Both the position numbers and the translations under genes were made by a program. This document shows positions 37,201 to 44,261 of a stretch of 64,000 bases of DNA, piece by piece. The number at the start of each line of letters is the position of its first letter. Position 1 is the first letter of the stretch. The notes under the pieces were generated by a model. That model was given only the letters and a program-made list of their open reading frames with translations, did not search any database and was not told the origin of the DNA. Source of the stretch: Paenibacillus beijingensis (GTDB lineage Bacteria; Bacillota; Bacilli; Paenibacillales; Paenibacillaceae); NCBI RefSeq assembly GCF_000961095.1, contig NZ_CP011058.1:2817501-2881500 (forward strand). The letters are read 5' to 3'.

Positions 37201-37342
37201 ACGGGCTCAGATGCGGATTACGGTCAAGAGACTCTTGAAGAAATATGGGTATCCGCCGGATCTTGAGAAAATGGCAATTGATTTAGTACTTCAGCAGGCT
37301 GAATTGATGGCTCAGGCAGAGACAGAAGAATTTAAATACTAA
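34205..37342 (+). CDS. hsdR: Type I restriction endonuclease subunit HsdR
   Basis: HsdR translocates and cuts unmethylated DNA. The 1045-residue protein has an N-terminal nuclease domain with the D-ExK signature (PDVVVFVNGLPIAVLELKS; D150, E164, K166), then a superfamily 2 motor with GSGKS near residue 306, DEAH near 410 (MADEAHRSQYG), GYTGTP near 455, and a long helical C-terminal region for contact with the methylase. AAGGAGG lies ahead of the ATG, 17 bases after hsdS. No frameshift or missing motif is seen. Confidence 0.96.
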   Translation: MAQYTTSYTESDLEQATLEWFEELNYNKVYGPEISPEGEYPERQFYQDVILKERLREALIRINKHLPHEAIEEAIRIIEVPRSPSLMLNNKAFQKMITDGIDVQYRNTNGDYPTEKVWLFDTHPDRIDNNDFLVVNQFTVIENQVDKRPDVVVFVNGLPIAVLELKSASNEEVGISDAYNQVQTYKKAIPSLFTYNAFMVISDGVNARVGTLTADEERFMMWRTIDGEDVASSSLPQLEVLIKGMFEKSRLLDIIKHFVLFQTDGERLFKILAGYHQYHATNKAIAATERATLKEGDRKIGVIWHTQGSGKSLSMVFYAGKLVLTLDNPTIVVVTDRNDLDDQLYATFSKSKDLLRQTPQHAEDRAHLKQLLSVEAGGIIFTTVHKFTPEEGESKYPVLTDRRNVIVMADEAHRSQYGFQAEMVASDEEASIKYGYAKYMRDALPNASYIGYTGTPVELTDKNTPAVFGDYIDIYDMTRAVEDGTTVKIYYESRIARLELSDNERPVIDEEYEEITEYQEYSQQEKLKSRWARLEALAGSEKRIKKVAKDMVDHYEQHKGAMFGKAMIVVMSRRIAIDLYKEIIALRPDWHSDDDNEGKIKIVMTGSSSDPAEWQPYIGTKRRREHLAKRMKDLNDSLEIVIVRDMWLTGFDVPSMNTMYIDKPMKGHNLMQAIARVNRVFRDKPGGLIVDYIGIADMLKSALQQYTENDRKTAGIDTNQAVDFMLERIQLIREQLHGHDFSKFASEKASDRMKAIVETIDYVLGLGDQGKRNFVNWTTELAKAYALCATTEAAETVNLEISFYKAVKSGIVKIITTENMKKTTNELDAELNQLISKSVMSDEVVDILEAVGLQKPNIAILSNEFLEHVRGLKQKNLAVELLRRLLQGKVKAVSRTSIVQSKKFSEMLEEAIRKYNNRTIETTQVIEELIQMAKEMNAAVKRGEDLGLIKEEVAFYDALASNEAAKELMGDLVLKQIAHELTQAIKNNIKVDWTLRENVRAQMRITVKRLLKKYGYPPDLEKMAIDLVLQQAELMAQAETEEFKY

Positions 37343-37352
37343 CAGACATCAG

Positions 37353-37386
37353 GCGTAGCAACATGAATTTTATGCGGCTACGCTTT
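37353..37386 (+). terminator. Weak hairpin after hsdR
   Basis: GCGTAGC and GCTACGC enclose 17 bases and are followed by only TTTGTG. It lies between hsdR and the ATPase gene and could reduce read-through, but it is a poor terminator. Confidence 0.35.
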
Positions 37387-37412
37387 GTGTATTATTGATG
37401 AGGAGTGAGTTG

Positions 37413-39980
37413 GTGAATACAATTTTTCTTGATGTTGAACGATGGTTAACTCAAAGACCCAAATGGTTGCAAAACGCCGCGTCTCGAATTGTACAAAAGA
37501 AATTGTCTGAGGAAGATATTAAAGAACTTATCAATATCTGCAAAGGTGAATCAGAGTCAGATGTCTCAAGTTATTCGGTGGGAGTGTCTCCACTAGGAGG
37601 CTTACAATCAAAAAGCGAATCGAATTTCTTGAAATTGACATCTATAAGTGATGTAAATGGAATCAATGCTTTGAATCCCAAGAAACCGTTGCAATTTAAT
37701 TCAAATCAATTATCTATAGTTTTTGGTCATAATGGTTCTGGAAAATCAAGCTATATAAAATTGCTGAAACATGCATGTGGAGCACGTGAGTCCGGTAAAC
37801 TACTTGGAAATGTCTTTAATGATGGACAAGTTGAGAAGCAAGAATGCGTTTTTGTTTTTAATGATGGCCAAGAGAAACAAGTTAAATGGAGTACAGAACA
37901 CGGAACTATACCGCAACTGAGTAGTATACAACTTTATGATACAGCATGTGCCAATGTTTATGTAAATGAAGAAAATGAAATTGCTTATGAACCATGGATA
38001 TCATCATTCTTTACTGAGTTAACAGAAGTATGTCAAGTCATTGGACAAGCACTTAAAGAAGAAAATGATGGAATAGTAATCAAACCGTATAATCTTCCAA
38101 ATGAATATCAGGGCACTTCAGTAGGCAAATGGCTTCAGAAAGCTAATTATAGAACCTCTTCTACTGAAGTCGATGAAAATAGCCGTTGGGGTATTGCGGA
38201 GGAGGAATCTCTTAATACTTATAAATTGCTTTTAGGAGAAATAAACCCTGTCGATACGGCAAAAAAACAAATGCAATTAGCGAGAAATTCTAATAACCTT
38301 ATTGCCAAACTACAAACCCTTATTGACACTTATAATAATGAAAATTGTAATAACTATTTAGATTCTAAGAGTGAAATGGTTAGAAAGAAAAAGGTAGCAG
38401 AGCAAGATGCTGCGAAGATTTTTGCAAATTCTTCATTTGATGGAATTGGAACGGAGAGTTGGAAGCTGCTTTGGCAACATGCGCGTGACTTCTCTGAAAA
38501 GCATGCATATCCTTTAAGAGCTTTTCCAAATTTAGAAGATGAATCGAAATGTGTCTTGTGCCATCAGCCATTAAATGAGTCAGCAAAAGAAAGGCTTAGT
38601 GCTTTTGAAAGTTATGTTAAAGGTGCATTGATGATTGATGCTCAAGAAGCTGAAGAACGATACTTAAAGCATAAAGCTAGATTAATTGACATCCCGACGC
38701 CTGAATCAATTGTGCTCCATCTTAATTCAATTGGACTGACAGATGAGTTAGATACAACTGATTTTATTGAGTTTATTAACTTCCTAGAAAAACGCAAAAA
38801 GGATTTGGAAAAAGTACAATCCATAGAAGAACTAAATATTGTGCCGCAATTCGCAATTTTTAGTTCTTTAGCTCAGATTGCATCGACCTATGAACAACAG
38901 GCATCAAGTTTGATGGAACTTGCCGAACAGGATAACCGCAAGGAACTGTCTGATAAAATAAAGGAGTTGGAAGCCCGTAAATGGGTTTCACAACAACGTA
39001 ATCTTATTTTCGAAAATATTGAAAAATTGAAAAATAAACATAAGATAGAGCAAGCGATAAGATTAACAAATACTCAAGCTATTTCTACAAAGAAATCTGA
39101 ACTTTCAAATGAACTAATTACGGCCGAGTACATACAAAGATTTAATCACGAACTTATTCAATTGGGAGGCAACAGAATAAAGGTTGAATTGGTTAAATCA
39201 AGGGTTCAGAGAGGACATATATATCATAAGATTCAACTCAGAGATTGCAAATTTCCAGTAAAGACAGCAGAAGTATTAAGTGAAGGGGAATTTAGATTAG
39301 TTTCGTTAGCAGGATTTTTAGCTGATGTTGAGTCTAACCCGAACAATACACCATTCGTATTCGATGACCCAATATCGTCTCTCGATCAAGATTTTGAAGA
39401 GGCTACAGTTGAACGACTCGTTAAACTCAGTCAGAAGAGACAAGTTATTGTTTTTACACATCGAATTTCATTGTTGACATTGTTATCAGAGAAGGCGAAA
39501 AAGAAAAACATAAACTATGATTTAACCAGCTTAAGATCCGAGTTTTGGGGTGCTGGTGAACCCGGTGAACTCCCGATTTATGCAAATAACACAGAAAAGG
39601 CTTTGAACACGTTGCTAAACGAAAGACTATCTAAGGCTAAAAAAATTCTTAATGAGGAAGGTCAAGAAGCATATGCCCCATATATGAAGGGGCTTTGTAG
39701 TGATTTTCGCAGTCTGCTTGAAAGAATTATTGAAAATGATCTAATGGCCGATGTAGTACATCGATTCAGAAGAGCAATCAATACTATGGGCAAAATTTAT
39801 AAATTAGCTTTAATTAAATATGAAGATTGTCAACTATTTGATGAGCTGATGACCAAGTATTCAAGATATGAGCATTCACAATCAATAGAAGCACCTGTTC
39901 AATTACCATTTCCCGACGAATTGAAGAATGACATGGACATTGTAAAATCATGGCTAGAAGAATTTAAGAACAGAAAGTAG
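37413..39980 (+). CDS. ABC-type ATPase with zinc-hook motif, possible RloC-like anticodon nuclease
   Basis: An 855-residue ATPase. Walker A (FGHNGSGKSS, near 105) and the ABC signature LSEGEFRLVSLAGF (near 621) with Walker B PFVFDDPISSLD (near 650) are separated by long helical arms carrying a zinc-hook-like CVLC (C380, C383). This SMC/RloC layout is known for proteins linked to type I restriction loci. The C-terminal domain has an R-x3-E-H pattern (R766, E770, then H821 in YEHSQS) like the catalytic triad of the tRNA nucleases PrrC and RloC. The nuclease role is inferred. The likely start is GTG 37413. It is the last cargo gene. Confidence 0.72.
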   Translation: MNTIFLDVERWLTQRPKWLQNAASRIVQKKLSEEDIKELINICKGESESDVSSYSVGVSPLGGLQSKSESNFLKLTSISDVNGINALNPKKPLQFNSNQLSIVFGHNGSGKSSYIKLLKHACGARESGKLLGNVFNDGQVEKQECVFVFNDGQEKQVKWSTEHGTIPQLSSIQLYDTACANVYVNEENEIAYEPWISSFFTELTEVCQVIGQALKEENDGIVIKPYNLPNEYQGTSVGKWLQKANYRTSSTEVDENSRWGIAEEESLNTYKLLLGEINPVDTAKKQMQLARNSNNLIAKLQTLIDTYNNENCNNYLDSKSEMVRKKKVAEQDAAKIFANSSFDGIGTESWKLLWQHARDFSEKHAYPLRAFPNLEDESKCVLCHQPLNESAKERLSAFESYVKGALMIDAQEAEERYLKHKARLIDIPTPESIVLHLNSIGLTDELDTTDFIEFINFLEKRKKDLEKVQSIEELNIVPQFAIFSSLAQIASTYEQQASSLMELAEQDNRKELSDKIKELEARKWVSQQRNLIFENIEKLKNKHKIEQAIRLTNTQAISTKKSELSNELITAEYIQRFNHELIQLGGNRIKVELVKSRVQRGHIYHKIQLRDCKFPVKTAEVLSEGEFRLVSLAGFLADVESNPNNTPFVFDDPISSLDQDFEEATVERLVKLSQKRQVIVFTHRISLLTLLSEKAKKKNINYDLTSLRSEFWGAGEPGELPIYANNTEKALNTLLNERLSKAKKILNEEGQEAYAPYMKGLCSDFRSLLERIIENDLMADVVHRFRRAINTMGKIYKLALIKYEDCQLFDELMTKYSRYEHSQSIEAPVQLPFPDELKNDMDIVKSWLEEFKNRK

Positions 39981-40002
39981 ATCTTTAAAAATCACTGCTG
40001 TT

Positions 40003-40145
40003 AGTCTAATACTTTATTTTCTCGCAATCGTTTAAAATTATTTTGAAGCATATTCTCAGTCTAATACTTATTTTTCAAAAGCTGACGATTTTCAAACTCG
40101 AAAACCGCGTCAAATCAACAACTCCAGTCTAGTACTTTATTTTCT
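40003..40145. repeat. Left-end TnsB-type binding sites, three copies
   Basis: Three copies of CAGTCTAATACTTTATTTT at 40003-40020, 40057-40075 and 40125-40145, spaced 54-68 bp. They are the inverse of the right-end repeats. The last runs into the terminal TTCTTCTAACA. Confidence 0.9.
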
Positions 40146-40152
40146 TCTAACA

Positions 40153-40157
40153 AAGGT
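40153..40157. repeat. Target-site duplication AAGGT (distal side)
   Basis: An exact copy of the 5-bp sequence at 15654-15658, directly after the terminal ACA. The next bases (TGT, 40158-40160) already belong to a second element. Confidence 0.9.
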
Positions 40158-40175
40158 TGTAGATTTGAAATAAAG

Positions 40176-40225
40176 ATGTACCGTTTATAAAAAAAATGTA
40201 CCGTTTGAAGAAAGTTATACCGTTT
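40176..40225. repeat. Right-end repeats of second Tn7-like element
   Basis: ATGTACCGTTT at 40176-40186 and 40196-40206 and TTATACCGTTT at 40215-40225, about 20 bp apart, each preceded by an A-rich stretch such as AAATAAAG. This spacing matches the right end of the intact element, but the core sequence is different. Confidence 0.75.
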
Positions 40226-40226
40226 T

Positions 40227-40260
40227 ACCCCTTTGGATATTGTCTAAAGGGGTGTTTTTT
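40227..40260 (+). terminator. Terminator-like hairpin directly before tnsA stub
   Basis: ACCCCTTT and AAAGGGGT enclose 11 bases and are followed by GTTTTTT and then ATG. The 3' arm includes the ribosome binding site AAAGGGGTG, so the hairpin could also hide the start of translation. A similar hairpin sits at 15796-15830 in the intact element. Confidence 0.65.
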
Positions 40261-40359
40261 ATGTCAAAAAGAAAGAGAACATCTAAAATTGAAAAGTGGA
40301 TTAAAGAAGGTCGGGACACTGGTATTGGAGCAGACTATAACCCATGGCTGAAGGGATAA
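40261..40359 (+). pseudogene. Truncated tnsA (N-terminal stub)
   Basis: 32 codons, beginning MSKRKRTSKIEKWIKEGR and ending in DYNPWLKG before TAA. It aligns with the first 34 residues of the intact TnsA (MAKRKRQLTEAKIEKMIKEG and DYLPWLK) but lacks the nuclease domain and all catalytic residues. The sequence then passes directly into the end of the EamA gene, so a deletion with its junction near 40355-40386 removed the rest. Confidence 0.85.
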
Positions 40360-40386
40360 CTGCCCTTATAAGCCCGGCTTCTTATT

Positions 40387-41306
40387 TTATTTTCTAACAG
40401 AAAGAGCACTACCGCTATGTTTTTTTCTTAATTTGAATTGTATGTTAGTTACAAATGTAACACTTAGTAGGATTATGATCAATCCAAGTATTGTTCTTAA
40501 TGAAATAGACTCTTTTAAGAACAACCATCCCCATAGAATTCCGAAGAACGGTACTAAAAATGTGACACTGAGAGTTTTCACTGGGCCTACACTACGAATA
40601 AGATAGAAATATAACAAATACGCTAGCGATGTCGAGAGAATCGCCAAGCCTATAACTGCCAATATCACATCTCCTCCTGGAGTTTTTTGTGGCGTGAAGA
40701 AAATAGTTATCGGTAACAATAACAATCCTGCAGCAATCTGTTGACCAATCGTTAAATTTAGTGGAGTCTCTCCTTTAAACCCCTTTGAAGAATATATCCC
40801 TCCGATAGCGATAAATAATGCTGCCAAAAGGGATAAACCCGCCGAAATGAAAAAAACTGTACCCATATTTTGAGGGTTCCAGCCGACAAGAATACCTACC
40901 CCCGACACCCCCAATATAAGACCGAGTAATTTTTTTAAATTGAAATGATCCTGAGTCCAAATTCGAGCAACTAACGCGGTAAACAAAGGGGTAGTTGAAT
41001 TAAGAATAGCCGCCATTGATGAGTCAATATGAAGTTCTGCTACAGCTATTAGGCAGAAAGGAATAGCAGCATTTAATGCTCCAAGTAAAAGGTATTCCTT
41101 CCACTTATGTAACAATCGGGGGCGTACTTCCAAGCAGCAGCGTATACGATCAAGGCTATCCCGGCGATCAAAACACGAAGATCAATTAAGAGAATGGGAC
41201 CTAGTACAGGAGAAGCTATTCTTATGAACAAAAAAGAAGCTCCCCAAAGTGATGCCAATAACATTAAAATTCCAATGTCACGTAATTTCAAAGTGCATAC
41301 CTCCAT
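40387..41306 (-). pseudogene. EamA/DMT-family transporter, frameshifted
   Basis: Two overlapping frames together encode one ten-helix EamA transporter. The N-terminal part (41306-41073) runs from LRDIGILMLLASLWGASFLF to about AAAWK. The rest (41133-40387) continues with RPRLLHKWKEYLLLGALNAA and goes on to the normal C-terminus. The frame changes near 41120-41135, close to a run of five G. It may be a real inactivation or an assembly error. The gene is divergent from the LysR gene and is AT-rich compared with the chromosome, which suggests it came in as transposon cargo. Confidence 0.8.
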
Positions 41307-41395
41307 TCGTTTCTATATACTTCTTGTTTAATTATAAATTCTGATATATTATAAATAAAATTGATTCTATTCATATTTAACATGAGGAGATGCTC
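41307..41395. promoter_or_regulatory. Divergent promoter region of EamA and LysR genes
   Basis: An 89-base AT-rich interval between divergent genes, the usual location for LysR-type binding and both promoters. No certain T-N11-A box or promoter pair can be singled out. Confidence 0.4.
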
Positions 41396-42289
41396 ATGAC
41401 ATTTTCACAATTACAAGTGTTCACTAAAGTTGTTGAAACCGGAAGTTTTACAAAAGCTGGGGAAGCACTACGTATGACTCAATCCGCTGTCAGTCATGCT
41501 ATTGCAAACATGGAATCGGAACTTGGAGTACCTTTAATTATTCGTGACAAAAAACAAGGAATTATACTGTCTGACTTTGGGAAACATATTCTAAAATTAG
41601 CTGGGGAAATTTTGAATCGAATAGATCAAATCGAACAAGCAGCGGCCTCAGAAAAAGGGCTTGATGTAGGTACGATTCGAATTGGTAGTTTCCCAAGTGC
41701 TACTGCTCGCCTACTACCGAAAATAATTTCTAAGTTCAAACAGCAATACCCGAGGATAGAAGTCGTCCTTTTTGATGGGGATGATCATGAGGTTTCGGAA
41801 TGGCTTAATAATCGAGTCATTGACGTTGGTTTTGTAGCCCAACTTGGTAGAAATGATAAGATGATTCCTCTAACCAAGGACAAGATGGTTGCTGTGATAC
41901 CTAAAGGTTATCAATTCGGAGATGCTCAAGCGATTCCTGTTTGGAAGTTATCCGATAGTCCTTTCATCATGTCAAAGGGTGGGTGTGAACCATTTATTCG
42001 GGAGATTTTTGCTCATGCCGGTTTGTCCCCCTCTGTACAATTTGAAGCAAGGGACACGAATACAATGCTGAACATGGTCCAAGAAGGATTAGGTATCACA
42101 ATTGTCCCTGAATTAGCGTTACCAGACAAGCTTCCCGACATTGAAGTTAGAGATTTGGATCCAACTTTTTGGAGATATTTAGGTCTTTACTGTCCTCATG
42201 TAGATGAAGTAACACCAGCCATACAGAAATTCATTTCAATGGGACAATCTTTGTTTCAAGCTTTGGAACAAAAGGTTGAAGATGTATAA
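41396..42289 (+). CDS. LysR-family transcriptional regulator
   Basis: A 297-residue regulator with an N-terminal winged HTH (TFSQLQVFTKVVETGSFTKA, then MTQSAVSHAIANMESELGVP) and a two-lobed effector-binding domain from about residue 90 (GTIRIGSFPSATARLLPKII). The ATG at 41396 has AGGAG six bases upstream; another in-frame ATG two codons earlier is possible. It is divergent from the frameshifted EamA gene, the common arrangement in which LysR controls the transporter. Both lie between the ends of the second Tn7-like remnant. Confidence 0.92.
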   Translation: MTFSQLQVFTKVVETGSFTKAGEALRMTQSAVSHAIANMESELGVPLIIRDKKQGIILSDFGKHILKLAGEILNRIDQIEQAAASEKGLDVGTIRIGSFPSATARLLPKIISKFKQQYPRIEVVLFDGDDHEVSEWLNNRVIDVGFVAQLGRNDKMIPLTKDKMVAVIPKGYQFGDAQAIPVWKLSDSPFIMSKGGCEPFIREIFAHAGLSPSVQFEARDTNTMLNMVQEGLGITIVPELALPDKLPDIEVRDLDPTFWRYLGLYCPHVDEVTPAIQKFISMGQSLFQALEQKVEDV

Positions 42290-42387
42290 GTTTATCATTT
42301 TAAGAGTAGGGAATATGATAGGGGCAGATATATGTGCTTACATTTCCAAACAATTTTCCAAGTATCTTTTTTATAAAAAGCTTCTGT

Positions 42388-42536
42388 TTTGATCAAACTT
42401 TTTTATAAAAAATCATTCGTGTGTTTTAAAACAAGAAATCTATTTGATCAAACTTTTTTCAAAAGAGATTTTTTGTGTTTGGTCTAAAATATGGGTTTCC
42501 GAAGTGTTTTTGATCAAACTTTATTTTAAACCTACA
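42388..42536. repeat. Left-end repeats of a Tn7-like element, third repeat type
   Basis: TTTGATCAAACTTTTTT at about 42388 and 42443 and TTTGATCAAACTTTATT at 42509. The last is followed by TTAAACCTACA, a Tn7-type terminus ending at 42536. Spacing is 55-66 bp, as in the left end of the intact element. Each repeat is, in reverse, an AAATAAAG-like block joined to TTTGATCAAA, itself a palindrome. The following AGTAG does not match AAGGT. Confidence 0.72.
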
Positions 42537-42585
42537 AGTAGTTGTCCGGTGATAAAAAAGTGTGGAATCACTTATAAAACATCAT

Positions 42586-42620
42586 GGGCCGTCCTACAAG
42601 GTGAGGACGGCCCAATTTTT
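42586..42620 (+). terminator. Strong terminator beyond the Tn7-like remnants, possibly the original glmS terminator
   Basis: GGGCCGTCCT and AGGACGGCCC enclose eight bases and are followed by AATTTTTG. It is the first such signal after the inserted elements on the glmS strand, and no terminator remains between glmS and the first element end. Confidence 0.85.
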
Positions 42621-42733
42621 GTTTCGAATGGAGGATTAGTTATGAATACAATAGGGTTAGAATGAAACGCGTTATGATGCGGATGTTTACCGAGTGATGG
42701 TCACTAAGTAGTATAAGCGGACGCTAGCACTAG

Positions 42734-43177
42734 CCTTCTGTTCAACTATCGAGAAACTATAGCTCAACCGTTCACACTGGGGAGAAGACATGCGAATCGA
42801 TTTTCGGCGAATTGATGGCATTCGAGTTCACTGATCCCGGTTATGGACGGGTTCATTTTCTCACCATCGCCTGTTACATGGTTCAACATGAGGGCTACAG
42901 CGATGAATTGTATGTCTGGGTGCAAACCGCGCTGCGAAAATACCTGGAGGAAGGCCACACCACGGAGATGATTCGCCAGGATTCCGCCCAAGGACCCGGA
43001 CGCACCAAGGGGATTCCAATGCCGGCGGATGCGCCGCCGCTTCCCAAGGTGGCCTGGTCCATGACGGTCGCCGGTGTGGCCTCGCAGATGCAGGATGCGG
43101 AAAGTTATTGCAAGCTTATTGAACAATGGGGACATACAACGCTGCAAGAGATGGGACCGCTTGTTTTGAAAAGATGA
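42734..43177 (+). pseudogene. DUF5946-like protein, N-terminus lost
   Basis: The frame is open from a stop at 42731 to 43177, but the family's N-terminal cysteine-containing start is missing and the first usable codons (TTG 42812, ATG 42815) fall inside the conserved part. That part reads GELMAFEFTDPGYGRVHFLT, then IACYMVQHEGYSDE, which resembles the DUF5946 core. A product of about 120 residues could still be made. The function of the family is unknown. The break lies just outside the Tn7-like remnants. Confidence 0.55.
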
Positions 43178-43240
43178 TAGGATGGGTTATAGTACAGCGA
43201 TGTTACAAAGAAAATTAAAGTAACAGGAAACGTTAGCTCA

Positions 43241-43267
43241 AAAGCCCGGCCACCTCGTCCGGCTTTT
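43241..43267. terminator. Hairpin between convergent genes
   Basis: AAAGCCCGG and CCGGCTTTT flank a short loop between the DUF5946 remnant and the DUF1904 gene. It could serve both strands. Confidence 0.55.
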
Positions 43268-43327
43268 GCAATGCGTATATGTTTGTGTCGCACAGGCGCC
43301 GCTTAAGCGCAGACCGGCAAGCCACTG

Positions 43328-43663
43328 TCAAAGCTTATCGCAGCGCACGCCATTGATGTAATAACCGTCCTGGCTGTAGACTTTGAAGGCGATTTCTACC
43401 TCCCGAACGCCCGCTGTAAGAAAGTGCTTCATTATCGTTTCGGCGAAAAGGTCTCTCGTTTGCGATCCGCGTTCGAACCAGGCGACTTCGACGAACGGAT
43501 ACGTATCCACTCGCTTGCCGTCCATCGCAGAAACAGTCTGCAGGCAATCCAAGGTAAAATTGTCCGTGCCGCAGCCGCATACGTCGGCCAATTGTTGTAC
43601 CATCGCTTCACTGATCGCAATCACTTGCTCCGGCGCAATTCCTCTTATCGTCAATTGGGGCAA
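43328..43663 (-). CDS. DUF1904 family protein (tautomerase-like)
   Basis: A 111-residue protein beginning MPQLTIRGIAPEQVIAISEA with a DUF1904/4-oxalocrotonate tautomerase-like fold: beta-alpha-beta, then VAWFERGSQTRDLFAETIMK and a C-terminal strand pair ending YYINGVRCDKL. Proline 2 would be the catalytic base if it is a true tautomerase. No substrate is known for the family. It stands alone, convergent with the upstream remnant. Confidence 0.8.
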   Translation of the reverse strand: MPQLTIRGIAPEQVIAISEAMVQQLADVCGCGTDNFTLDCLQTVSAMDGKRVDTYPFVEVAWFERGSQTRDLFAETIMKHFLTAGVREVEIAFKVYSQDGYYINGVRCDKL

Positions 43664-44261
43664 TATAGTCGACTCCTTTTTGACCAGTATACCATGAGTC
43701 AGTTATGTATGATAATTTTGCCGAATCGAAACGGCGTATTTGAGCTACCATCAATCCAAAAATGCGATCCAATAGTTTCCTCTAGAGAGTGACCAAATGA
43801 TTCGGGGAGATTTCAATAAATAGAACTTGTAACAAGCAAATATTGCTGCCGATTCGCAAAAATCATTTGGAAGGTTTAGCGAAGTTTGATCGGGTTCAGG
43901 CGCAATTCAGAATTAATGAATTGCGCCTTTTTGTATGGCAAATTAACTCTATAGAGGGAAGAAAGTTAAAAGTTTTCACTATGCTCTGTTCCCAATTTGA
44001 TGCATGTTTTGTCCCTGTTTTTCTCGGATTCTTGTGACGACTTTGATTGCAGTTCAAAGTAAGGCCCCGAACCTTTTTTAGCTCGATGTAAATTTACCTG
44101 ACACGGAGACGTTCTTTTTCATTGACAAAGATTTAATCGATAAGATAAGATGTAAAACATGATAGAAACGTTTTATGTAAAACATGAAAACGGGGTTTTG
44201 AAGCCTGAGGCAATTCATCTTTAACCGATTAATGACAATGATGAGGAGTTGTGAGGTTACG
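43664..44261. promoter_or_regulatory. Non-coding stretch with terminator and promoter of the binding-protein gene
   Basis: No gene is supported; an open frame at 43843-44037 runs through a terminator. The terminator at 43899-43934 has arms GGCGCAATTC and GAATTGCGCC and a T-run. A sigma-A promoter is visible: TTGACA (44122-44127), 18 bases, TAAGAT (44146-44151). Two direct copies of TGTAAAACATGA lie at 44151 and 44176, and the palindromic GAAACGTTTT between them (44164-44173) resembles a catabolite-control or LacI-type operator. Confidence 0.6.
43899..43934 (+). terminator. Terminator in the gap before the binding-protein gene
   Basis: GGCGCAATTC and GAATTGCGCC enclose nine bases and are followed by five T. 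No gene clearly feeds into it, so it may be left over from a lost gene. Confidence 0.75.

Larger units (their letters stand above)
15659..40152 (+). mobile_element. Complete Tn7-like transposon in attTn7 downstream of glmS
   Basis: The element begins TGTTCAGTG 24 bp after the glmS stop codon and ends TTCTTCTAACA at 40152, flanked by AAGGT on both sides. The glmS-proximal end has four tightly packed TnsB-type repeats and the distal end has three widely spaced ones, the same asymmetry as Tn7 right and left ends. Inside are an XRE gene, a small TnsB-barrel-like gene, tnsABCDE, and a defence cargo of seven genes. All genes point the same way. The set of genes, the ends, the spacing and the duplication agree, so the element is probably intact and perhaps still mobile. 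Confidence 0.95.
40158..42536 (+). mobile_element. Remnant of further Tn7-like element(s) in the same attachment site
   Basis: It begins TGTAGATTTGAAATAAAG and ends, read in reverse, TGTAGGTTTAAAATAAAG, so 16 of 18 terminal bases match as an inverted repeat. The glmS-proximal end has three tightly spaced repeats and a tnsA stub in the expected place. The distal end has three widely spaced repeats. The inner repeat sequence differs between the two ends (ATGTACCGTTT against TTTGATCAAA), so the two ends may come from different elements. All tns genes but the stub are gone; an EamA gene and a LysR gene remain between. Confidence 0.75.

Noticed and set aside
15659..40152. CRISPR-associated transposon (CAST)
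   Set aside because: No cas gene or CRISPR repeat is in the element, and the TniQ-family protein is the long TnsD type located at a glmS insertion.
42537..42541. AGTAG after the distal left end as target duplication of the older element
   Set aside because: It does not match AAGGT on the glmS side, so it cannot be taken as a duplication without the partner end.
43843..44037. 64-codon open frame before the binding-protein gene
   Set aside because: It passes straight through a perfect terminator hairpin and has no recognisable product.
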